Assembly: GCA_029779845.1 (NCBI GenBank)
Contig: JAKOZT010000133.1
Coordinates: 1 to 64,000, forward strand
DNA from: Pseudomonadota bacterium
GTDB taxonomy: Bacteria > Pseudomonadota > Gammaproteobacteria > Burkholderiales > Burkholderiaceae_C
DNA: 64,000 nt
Direction of reading: 5' to 3'
This document shows, piece by piece, positions 57,396 through 64,000 of this stretch. The notes below the pieces were generated by a model. That model did not search any database and was not told the DNA's origin. It saw only the letters and a program-made list of their open reading frames with translations. The translations under genes and the position numbers were made by a program. Position 1 is the first letter of the stretch; each line of letters opens with the position of its first letter.

Positions 57396-59114
57396 TTACT
57401 CGCTCTTGCTGCCGTCCAGCTTGGCGCGCAGCAGCGCGCCCAGGCTGGTGGTGCCGGCGGTCTCGCGCTCGTTGCTGGCCGACAGGCGCTGCATCGCTTC
57501 CTGCTGGTCGGCGCTGTCCTTGGCCTTGATCGACAACTGGATCGAGCGCGTCTTGCGGTCGATGTTGATGATCAGGGCGGTGACTTCGTCGCCTTCCTTC
57601 AGGATGTTGCGGGCGTCCTCGACGCGGTCGCGCGAGATCTCGGAAGCGCGCAGGTAGCCGGTCACGTCGTCGTTGAGCTGGATCTCGGCGCCGCGCGCGT
57701 CGACCGTCTTGACCTTGCCGTTGACCGTCATGCCGCGGTCGTTCACCGAGGTGTAGCTGGTGAACGGGTCGCTGTCGAGCTGCTTGATGCCCAGCGAGAT
57801 GCGCTCGCGGTCGACGTCGACGGCCAGCACCACGGCCTCGACTTCCTGGCCCTTCTTGTAGTTGCGCACCGCGCTCTCGCCCGGCTCGTTCCACGACAGG
57901 TCGGACAGGTGCACCAGGCCGTCGATGCCCGCGGCCAAGCCGACGAACACGCCGAAGTCGGTGATCGACTTGACCGGGCCGCGCACCTTGTCGCCGCGCT
58001 GCACGTTGGCGGCGAACTCTTCCCACGGGTTCGCCTTGCACTGCTTCATGCCCAGGCTGATGCGGCGCTTGTCCTCGTCGATCTCGAGCACCATCACCTC
58101 GACCTCGTCGCCCAGCGAGACGACCTTGCTCGGCGCGACGTTCTTGTTGGTCCAGTCCATCTCAGAGACGTGCACCAGGCCTTCGATGCCCGGCTCGATC
58201 TCGACGAAGGCGCCGTAGTCGGCGATGTTGGTGACCTTGCCGAACAGGCGCGTGCCCTGCGGGTAGCGGCGCGACACGCCGTGCCACGGGTCGTCGCCGA
58301 GCTGCTTGATGCCCAGCGAGACGCGGTTCTTCTCGGCGTCGAACTTGAGCACCTTGGCCTGCAGCTCCTGGCCGACCTGCACCACCTCGCTCGGGTGGCG
58401 CACGCGGCGCCAGGCCATGTCGGTGATGTGCAGCAGGCCGTCGATGCCGCCGAGGTCGACGAACGCGCCGTACTCGGTGATGTTCTTGACCACGCCGTTG
58501 ACGATCGCGCCTTCGGTCAGCGTCTCCAGCAGCTTGGCGCGCTCTTCGCCCATCGAGGCCTCGACCACCGCGCGGCGCGACAGCACCACGTTGTTGCGCT
58601 TGCGGTCGAGCTTGATGACCTTGAACTCCATGGTCTTGCCCTCGAAGGGCGTCATGTCCTTGACCGGGCGCGTGTCGAGCAGCGAGCCGGGCAGGAAGGC
58701 GCGGATGCCGTTGACGAGAACCGTCAAGCCGCCCTTGACCTTGCCGTTGACCGTGCCGACGACGAATTCGCCGGACTCCAGCGCCTTCTCCAGCGACAGC
58801 CAGGAAGCCAGGCGCTTGGCCTTGTCGCGCGACAGGATGGTGTCGCCGTAGCCGTTCTCGAGCGCGTCGATGGCCACCGAGACGAAGTCACCGACCTGGA
58901 CTTCGACTTCGCCCTGGTCGTTCTTGAACTCGTCGATGGGGATGTAGGCTTCCGACTTCAGGCCGGCATTGACCACCACGAAGTTGTAGTCGACACGGAC
59001 CACTTCGGCCGTGATGACCTCGCCGCTGCGCATCTCCGAGCGCTTGAGCGATTCTTCGAACAGGGCGGCAAACGATTCGCCGCCGGTGCTGGTGGCTTGT
59101 TGGGTTTGGGACAT
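57396..59114 (-). CDS. rpsA: 30S ribosomal protein S1
   Basis: This 572-residue protein comprises six S1 RNA-binding domains, recognised by repeats such as [40 protein letters not shown] and [20 protein letters not shown]. It brings mRNA to the 30S subunit. The start [20 protein letters not shown] fits the betaproteobacterial form. The gene lies 108 bases after aroA-cmk; this gap has no clear regulatory element that I could identify, though S1 usually represses its own translation. Confidence 0.98.
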   Translation of the reverse strand: MSQTQQATSTGGESFAALFEESLKRSEMRSGEVITAEVVRVDYNFVVVNAGLKSEAYIPIDEFKNDQGEVEVQVGDFVSVAIDALENGYGDTILSRDKAKRLASWLSLEKALESGEFVVGTVNGKVKGGLTVLVNGIRAFLPGSLLDTRPVKDMTPFEGKTMEFKVIKLDRKRNNVVLSRRAVVEASMGEERAKLLETLTEGAIVNGVVKNITEYGAFVDLGGIDGLLHITDMAWRRVRHPSEVVQVGQELQAKVLKFDAEKNRVSLGIKQLGDDPWHGVSRRYPQGTRLFGKVTNIADYGAFVEIEPGIEGLVHVSEMDWTNKNVAPSKVVSLGDEVEVMVLEIDEDKRRISLGMKQCKANPWEEFAANVQRGDKVRGPVKSITDFGVFVGLAAGIDGLVHLSDLSWNEPGESAVRNYKKGQEVEAVVLAVDVDRERISLGIKQLDSDPFTSYTSVNDRGMTVNGKVKTVDARGAEIQLNDDVTGYLRASEISRDRVEDARNILKEGDEVTALIINIDRKTRSIQLSIKAKDSADQQEAMQRLSASNERETAGTTSLGALLRAKLDGSKSE

Positions 59115-59222
59115 GGGGTTTCTCGTTGCAGCTTCCGCTGCGGGGTTGGGTTGTAGATCCGGCGCCTCGGCGTGCCTTGCGGCACTGGAGGGAAGGCACC
59201 GGGCCTGGTCGGCCGCCCGCCT

Positions 59223-61217
59223 TCAGGCGAACGGCCTGCGCTGCTCCCAGGCTTGCAGAACTTGCGCCATCGAGGCTTCGACGGTCAGCTCGGAGTTGTC
59301 CAGCAGCAGCGCATCTTCGGCCGGCTTCAAGGGTGCGACGCTGCGGTTCCTGTCCCGCTCGTCGCGCGCTTCGAGGTCGGCGCGAAGGGTCGCGATGTTA
59401 GACGAAATTCCCTTTGAAATCAACTGCTTGTGGCGGCGCTCCGCGCGCGTCGCGGCGCTCGCGGTGAGGAACACCTTCAAGTCGGCGCCGGGGAAGATCA
59501 CCGTGCCCATGTCGCGGCCGTCGGCGACCAGGCCGGGCAGGCGGCGAAACGACAGCTGCAGTTGGCGCAGCGCCTCGCGCACCGCGGGCCAGGCCGAGAC
59601 CTTCGAAGCCATCGCGCCGACGTCCTCGGCGCGCAGCGCGTCGGCGACGTTCTGATCGCCCAGATGCGCATCGCCGCCGACGAAATGCAGCGGCAGCGTT
59701 GCGGCGATGCGCGCCAGCGCGGCTTCGTCGCCGGCGGCCACGCCGATCCGCATCGCCGACAGCGCGGTGGCGCGGTAGACCGCGCCGGAGTCTAGGAAGT
59801 GGTAGCCGAGCGCTTTTGCGACGGCACTGGCCAGCGTGCCCTTGCCCGAGGCGGTGGGACCGTCGACCGTGATCACCGGGATCGCCTCGACCGGTGTGCG
59901 CACCAGGTCGAACAGCGCCTCGAAGTAGTCGGGGAAGGTCTTGGCGACGCACTTCGGATCGAGGATGCGCACGGGCACGCCGGCGAAGGCGGCCAGCGAG
60001 AAGCACATCGCGACGCGGTGGTCGTCGTAGGTGTGGATCGCGGCGGGGGTGAGCTGGGCCGGCGGCGTCACCGCGATGAAGTCGGCGCCTTCGTCGACCG
60101 TCGCGCCGAGCTTGCGCAGCTCGGCGGCCATCGCGGCGATGCGATCGGTTTCCTTGACGCGCCAGCTGGCGATGTTCGTGAGTCGCGTCGTGCCCTGCAC
60201 GAACAAGGCCATCACCGCCAGCGTCATCGCCGCGTCGGGGATGTGGTTGCAGTCCAGCGTGATCGCGCGCAGCGGCCAGGTGCCGCGCCGCACTTCGAGG
60301 CAGCCGGGGCCGCCCGAGACTTCCGCGCCCATCGCACGCGCCGCCTCGATGAAGCGGATGTCGCCCTGGATCGAATCGGTGCCCACGCCTTCGATGCGCA
60401 CCGGCGCATCGACCGCCGCGATCGCGCCGAGCGCGACGAAGTACGAGGCCGACGAGGCATCGCCTTCCACGTGCACGCGCCCCGGCGAGCGGTAGGTGCT
60501 GCCGGCGGGGATCGTGAAGCGCTGCCAGCCCTCGCGCTGCACGACTATGCCGAAGCGCGCCAGCAGGTTCAGCGTGATCTCGACGTAGGGCTTGGAGATC
60601 AGCTCGCCGTCGACCTCGATGGCGATGTGCGAATCCTTTGCGACCAGCGGCAGCGCGAGCAGCAGCGCGGTGAGGAACTGGCTGGACACATCGCCGCGCA
60701 CGCGGATCGCCTTGGCGGTGCTCAGCCGGCCGCCGGCCGTGCCGCGCAAGCGCAGCGGCGGGTAGCCGTCATTGCCCGTGTAGTCGATCGTGCAGCCGAG
60801 CTGGCGCAGCGCGTCGACCAGATCGCCGATCGGCCGCTCGTGCATGCGCGGCACGCCGGAGAGCCTGAAGTCGCCGCCCTGCGTCGCGGCCAGCAGCGCC
60901 AGCGCGGCGGCCAGCGGGCGCATCGCGGTGCCGGCGTTGCCGAGGAAAAGCTGCGCGTCGTGCACGCCCAGCCGCCCGCCCAGCCCGGTGACGCGCAGCA
61001 CGCCGCCATCGCGTTCCAGCACGCAGCCGAGCTGCTGCAAGGCCGCCAGCATCACCTGCGTGTCGTCCGAATCGAGCAGCGCGTGGACTTCGGTGATGCC
61101 TTCGCTCAGCCCCGCGAGCAGCAGCACGCGGTTGGAGATGCTCTTCGAGCCCGGCAGACGCACCGTGCCGGCGGCAGCCGCCAGCGGTGGCAGGTCGAGA
61201 AAACGGGTCGTGTACAT
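59223..61217 (-). CDS. aroA-cmk: Fused EPSP synthase (AroA) and cytidylate kinase (Cmk)
   Basis: This 664-residue bifunctional protein carries EPSP synthase at residues 1 to about 440 ([61 protein letters not shown]), making 5-enolpyruvylshikimate-3-phosphate. Cytidylate kinase follows from about 446 ([21 protein letters not shown]-loop; [27 protein letters not shown]). The two are adjacent genes in most betaproteobacteria and here share one frame without a stop. The ATG at 61217 has a GAGG 10 bases upstream; the TTG 9 bases earlier is not needed. It follows tyrA by 12 bases. Confidence 0.96.
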   Translation of the reverse strand: MYTTRFLDLPPLAAAAGTVRLPGSKSISNRVLLLAGLSEGITEVHALLDSDDTQVMLAALQQLGCVLERDGGVLRVTGLGGRLGVHDAQLFLGNAGTAMRPLAAALALLAATQGGDFRLSGVPRMHERPIGDLVDALRQLGCTIDYTGNDGYPPLRLRGTAGGRLSTAKAIRVRGDVSSQFLTALLLALPLVAKDSHIAIEVDGELISKPYVEITLNLLARFGIVVQREGWQRFTIPAGSTYRSPGRVHVEGDASSASYFVALGAIAAVDAPVRIEGVGTDSIQGDIRFIEAARAMGAEVSGGPGCLEVRRGTWPLRAITLDCNHIPDAAMTLAVMALFVQGTTRLTNIASWRVKETDRIAAMAAELRKLGATVDEGADFIAVTPPAQLTPAAIHTYDDHRVAMCFSLAAFAGVPVRILDPKCVAKTFPDYFEALFDLVRTPVEAIPVITVDGPTASGKGTLASAVAKALGYHFLDSGAVYRATALSAMRIGVAAGDEAALARIAATLPLHFVGGDAHLGDQNVADALRAEDVGAMASKVSAWPAVREALRQLQLSFRRLPGLVADGRDMGTVIFPGADLKVFLTASAATRAERRHKQLISKGISSNIATLRADLEARDERDRNRSVAPLKPAEDALLLDNSELTVEASMAQVLQAWEQRRPFA

Positions 61218-61229
61218 GCAGGGCAAGCC

Positions 61230-62108
61230 TCAGCGGCCCGGCTTGCCCGCGCCCATCTGCCAGCCGCCGCGTGCGTCGGCGGCCTTGCGGATCAGGTCTT
61301 CGAGCGCTTCGGCGTTGCCCGACTTCATCACGTGCTCGATCGCGTCGAGCGCGTGGCGGAAGCGCTGCGACTGCTTGAGGATCTCCTCGCGGTTGGACAG
61401 CAGGATGTCGCGCCACACCGTCGGGTCGCTCGCGGCGATGCGCGTGAAGTCGCGGAAGCCCGGGCCGGCCAGCGAGAGGAAGTCGCGCCCGGCGGGCTGG
61501 TGCGCCACCGAGTTGAAGTACGAAAACGCCAGCAGGTGCGGCAGGTGGCTGACGGCGGCGAACGCGGCGTCGTGGTTCTCCGGCGTCATGCGCAGCACCT
61601 GCGCGCCGATCGCGGCCCAGCAGTCGGTGGCTTTCTGCACCAGCTCGGGCGTGGTCTGCGGCAGCGGCGTCAGGATCACCTGGCGGCCGCTGTACAGCGT
61701 GGCGTCGGCATGCGCGATGCCGGCCACTTCCTTGCCGGCGATCGGGTGCGCCGGCACGAACGAGGGCACGCGCTCCTTGAGCACGCGGCGCGCCGCGTCG
61801 ACCACGTCGCGCTTGGTGGAGCCGACGTCCATGAACAGCACGCCCGGCTCGACGAGATGCCGGATCGCCTTGAAGGTCGCCTCGGTGGCCGACACCGGCA
61901 CCGCGATCAGCACGACGTCGGAGCCCGACACCGCCAGCAGCGCCGACTCGGCGGCCTGGTCGATCACGCCGAGCTGGCGCGCGCGCTCGGTGGTGGAGGG
62001 CGACTTGCTGTAGCCGATCACGCGCTTGACCAGGCCGGCACGCTTGAGCGCCAGGGCGAAGGAGCCGCCCATCAAGCCGCAACCGATGACGCCGAGCTGG
62101 TTGAACAT
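61230..62108 (-). CDS. tyrA: Prephenate dehydrogenase
   Basis: This 292-residue enzyme oxidatively decarboxylates prephenate to 4-hydroxyphenylpyruvate for tyrosine. It has an N-terminal Rossmann motif (GVIGCGLMGGSFALAL), VGSTKRDVV, PAHPIAGKEVAG and the C-terminal helices SHLPHLLAFSYFNSVA. It is a stand-alone TyrA without a chorismate mutase domain. It lies 5 bases after pheA and 12 before aroA-cmk, in a single aromatic operon. Confidence 0.95.
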   Translation of the reverse strand: MFNQLGVIGCGLMGGSFALALKRAGLVKRVIGYSKSPSTTERARQLGVIDQAAESALLAVSGSDVVLIAVPVSATEATFKAIRHLVEPGVLFMDVGSTKRDVVDAARRVLKERVPSFVPAHPIAGKEVAGIAHADATLYSGRQVILTPLPQTTPELVQKATDCWAAIGAQVLRMTPENHDAAFAAVSHLPHLLAFSYFNSVAHQPAGRDFLSLAGPGFRDFTRIAASDPTVWRDILLSNREEILKQSQRFRHALDAIEHVMKSGNAEALEDLIRKAADARGGWQMGAGKPGR

Positions 62109-62113
62109 CGTGG

Positions 62114-63226
62114 TCAGTGCACGTCGATGGGGTAGGTGCCCAGCACCTTGAGGAAGGCGCACAGGCCGCGCAGCTCCTGCAGCGCGGCTGCCACGTGAGG
62201 CTGGTCGGGGTGGCCTTGCAGGTCGATGTAGAAGTAGTACTCCCACTGGCCCGAGCGCGCCGGGCGCGACTCGAAGCGCGTCATCGACACGCCGTGCGTC
62301 TTCAGCGGCACCAGGATGTCGTGCACCGCGCCGGGCCGGTTCGGCACCGAGACGATCAGGCTGGTGCAGTCGTGCCCCGAGGCGGCCGGGCGCGGGTGGC
62401 GGTCGGGGTGCGCGAGGATCGCGAAGCGCGTGCGGTTGTGCGCTTCGTCCTGGATCGCCGGGGCGACCACGTGCAGGCCGAACTCGCCGCCGGCGCGCAC
62501 GCCGGCGATCGCGGCGAGCGATGCATCCGCCGCGGCCAGCCGCGCGCCTTCGGCGTTGCTCGCGACAGGGCGGCGCTCCGCGTGAGGCAGGTGCAGCGAC
62601 AGCCAGCCGTGGCATTGCGCCAGCGCCTGCGGATGCGCGCACACGGCCGTGATGCCCTCGAGCGAGTTCTCGCGGCGCAGCAGGTTGTGGCGCACCAGCA
62701 GGCTGGTCTCGCCGATGATGAAGAGGGGCGTGGTCAGGAACAGGTCGAGCGAGCGCGTGACCACGCCTTCGGTGGAGTTCTCCACCGGCACGACGCCGAA
62801 GTCGGCCGAGCCGGCCACGGTGTTGTGCAGCACCTCGTCGAAATTGGCGCAAGGCAGCTTGACGATCGACGAGCCGAAGAAGCCCAGCGCCGCCTCCTCG
62901 CTGAAGGTGCCGGCCGGGCCGAGGTAGGCCACGCGCGTGGGCGTCTCCAGCGCGCGGCAGGCCGACATGATCTCGCGCCAGATCGGCGCGACGCTCTCGG
63001 CGCGCAGCGGGCCGGGGTTGGCGGCCTTCAGGCCGTCGATCACCTGCGCCTCGCGCTCGGGGCGGAACACCACCGAGCCTTCCTTCTTCTTCAGCTCGCC
63101 GACGCGGCTGGCGATCGCGGCGCGGCGGTTCAGCAGGGCGAGCAGCTCGCGGTCGACCGCGTCGATCTGGTGGCGCAGCGCGAGCAGATCGGGGTGGGGC
63201 GCGGTGGTCGACGGGTCAGCAGCCAT
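62114..63226 (-). CDS. pheA: Bifunctional chorismate mutase/prephenate dehydratase (P-protein)
   Basis: This 370-residue protein has an AroQ-type chorismate mutase domain (about 8-95, LLALRHQIDAVDRELLALLN), a prephenate dehydratase domain (about 100-280; LGPAGTFSEEAALGFFG and VPVENSTEGVVTRSLDL) and a C-terminal ACT regulatory domain (GAVHDILVPLKTHGVSMTRF and ESRP). It makes phenylpyruvate and is usually inhibited by phenylalanine through ACT. The ATG at 63226 is used; the TTG 12 bases earlier is unlikely. serC is not found between gyrA and pheA. Confidence 0.96.
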   Translation of the reverse strand: MAADPSTTAPHPDLLALRHQIDAVDRELLALLNRRAAIASRVGELKKKEGSVVFRPEREAQVIDGLKAANPGPLRAESVAPIWREIMSACRALETPTRVAYLGPAGTFSEEAALGFFGSSIVKLPCANFDEVLHNTVAGSADFGVVPVENSTEGVVTRSLDLFLTTPLFIIGETSLLVRHNLLRRENSLEGITAVCAHPQALAQCHGWLSLHLPHAERRPVASNAEGARLAAADASLAAIAGVRAGGEFGLHVVAPAIQDEAHNRTRFAILAHPDRHPRPAASGHDCTSLIVSVPNRPGAVHDILVPLKTHGVSMTRFESRPARSGQWEYYFYIDLQGHPDQPHVAAALQELRGLCAFLKVLGTYPIDVH

Positions 63227-63247
63227 GATGCGGCGCAAATTCTCGCA

Positions 63248-63835
63248 TCACTTGGAAGCGGCCTTCGCCGGCGGGCGCGGCCCCTTGGGCGCCGAAGCGC
63301 CCGCGGCCGGCGCCGCGATCCCCAGGCTCGCCTGCACCTTGGCCTGCAGTACCTGCACGCGCGAATCGAGCAGCGGGCCGGCCTCGGCCACGAGCTTCTG
63401 CGTGAAGGCGCCCTGAATCTCGGGCAGCTGCTGCTGGAATTTCTTGTTGACCGGCGATTCCAGCCAGGCGACGAGCTGCTTCAGCTCGTCCTCGCTGAAC
63501 TTCTGCTCGATCTGCGCGCCGTAGGCCTGCGGCGCGATCTTCAGCGCGCGCTCGGCGAGGATGGGCGCGGCCTCGTCGACGTACTTGCGCAGCTCGGCGT
63601 CGACCGCCTTGGCGGCGGCCTCACGCTTGTCGGGCGGCACCTGGGTCTGCAAGGTCGCGCCGGCGGCCTGCATCAGCTTGAGCGCCGGGCGTTCGACGAT
63701 GCTGCGCGCCAGGTCTTCGATGCTGGCCTGCTGCAGCTTGAGCAGCCGCGTCACCAGTTCCTGTTTGGCAGGGCTCGTTTGTGCGTGCGCCAGCGAAGCG
63801 CCGGCGACCAGCGCCATGAAGATCCACTTGCGCAT
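63248..63835 (-). CDS. DUF2059-family exported protein
   Basis: This 195-residue protein has a signal peptide (about 1-18, MALVAGASLAHA) and a DUF2059-like helical domain with KFSEDELKQLVAWLESPVNKKFQ. Function is unknown; members are periplasmic or outer-membrane-associated. An Ala/Pro/Lys-rich tail ends the protein. The ATG at 63835 overlaps the gyrA stop codon (TGATG), so translation is coupled to gyrA. Confidence 0.88.
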   Translation of the reverse strand: MRKWIFMALVAGASLAHAQTSPAKQELVTRLLKLQQASIEDLARSIVERPALKLMQAAGATLQTQVPPDKREAAAKAVDAELRKYVDEAAPILAERALKIAPQAYGAQIEQKFSEDELKQLVAWLESPVNKKFQQQLPEIQGAFTQKLVAEAGPLLDSRVQVLQAKVQASLGIAAPAAGASAPKGPRPPAKAASK

Positions 63836-64000
63836 CACTGCTCCTCGGAGCCCGCGGGCTCGCTGCCATTCTCGTTGGCATCGTTCTCGACGATGCGCTG
63901 CAGGCCGATCAGCTTGGCGCCTTCGTCCAGCGCGATCAGCGTCACGCCCTGCGTCGCGCGGCCCAGCTCGCGGATCTCGGAGACGCGCGTGCGCACCAGC
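63835..64000 (-). CDS. gyrA: DNA gyrase subunit A, C-terminal end only
   Basis: The last 54 codons are visible; the gene continues beyond the right edge. The translated end ([19 protein letters not shown] then [20 protein letters not shown]) is the final blade of the GyrA C-terminal beta-pinwheel, with an acidic tail ([13 protein letters not shown]). Identity is strong although short, and the neighbouring pheA/tyrA order supports it. Confidence 0.9.
   Translation of the reverse strand, partial: LVRTRVSEIRELGRATQGVTLIALDEGAKLIGLQRIVENDANENGSEPAGSEEQ

Noticed and set aside
59115-59222. Search for a structured leader or tRNA in the gap between aroA-cmk and rpsA.
   Set aside because: No cloverleaf or convincing hairpin was found in this 108-base gap.
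61218-61226. Upstream TTG start for aroA-cmk, and similar TTG/GTG extensions for pheA and the DUF2059 gene.
   Set aside because: ATG starts immediately downstream give normal N-termini and better ribosome-site spacing.

Overview
The window is GC-rich, tightly packed chromosomal DNA from a betaproteobacterium, most likely a Burkholderiales member of the Rubrivivax/Leptothrix/Methylibium type. The evidence is the very high GC, the many 4-base ATGA gene overlaps, polyhydroxybutyrate genes, a gyrA-pheA-tyrA-aroA/cmk-rpsA-ihfB-lapA-lapB gene order, and several families of short palindromic repeats in gene junctions. No rRNA, tRNA, CRISPR array, transposase or phage gene was seen. Coordinates are read from the sequence; functions are inferred from recognised protein families without any database search.

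Left part (1-23.2 kb). After the 3' end of a lipoamide dehydrogenase gene comes a complete Lap-type adhesion locus. It has a TolC-like outer-membrane channel (minus strand), the divergent LapG protease and LapD c-di-GMP receptor, a roughly 4,500-residue RTX adhesin facing them, and the HlyD-type adaptor and ABC transporter behind the adhesin. The known Lap mechanism would have the transporter export the adhesin, the N-terminal module hold it in the outer-membrane channel, and LapG release it unless c-di-GMP-bound LapD sequesters LapG. The adhesin carries an 11-copy 324-bp tandem array and three 1,260-bp super-repeats.

Middle part (23.2-43.2 kb). This holds a NUDIX gene, an overlapping trio (fumarylacetoacetate-hydrolase family, maleylacetoacetate isomerase, PgeF), the phaC-phaA-phaB operon for polyhydroxybutyrate, small membrane proteins, an RhlE-type RNA helicase with a long leader, and a two-component pair. 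After these come a transglutaminase, an FKBP isomerase, gluQ, and a LysR regulator divergent from a pirin/flavodoxin/FMN-reductase cassette. An unusual inverted pair of about 235-bp elements lies between a DUF599 gene and an egtB-like gene.

Right part (43.2-64 kb). dnaE overlaps a patatin gene. msbA starts a cell-surface cluster with glycosyltransferases, a methyltransferase, and two related glycosyltransferase-like genes at the two ends. The minus-strand block from gyrA (cut by the window edge) through pheA, tyrA, a fused aroA-cmk, rpsA, ihfB and the lipopolysaccharide-assembly genes lapA and lapB couples aromatic amino-acid synthesis with core translation and envelope genes. The lapA/lapB names here (LPS assembly) are unrelated to the adhesion lap genes at the left end.
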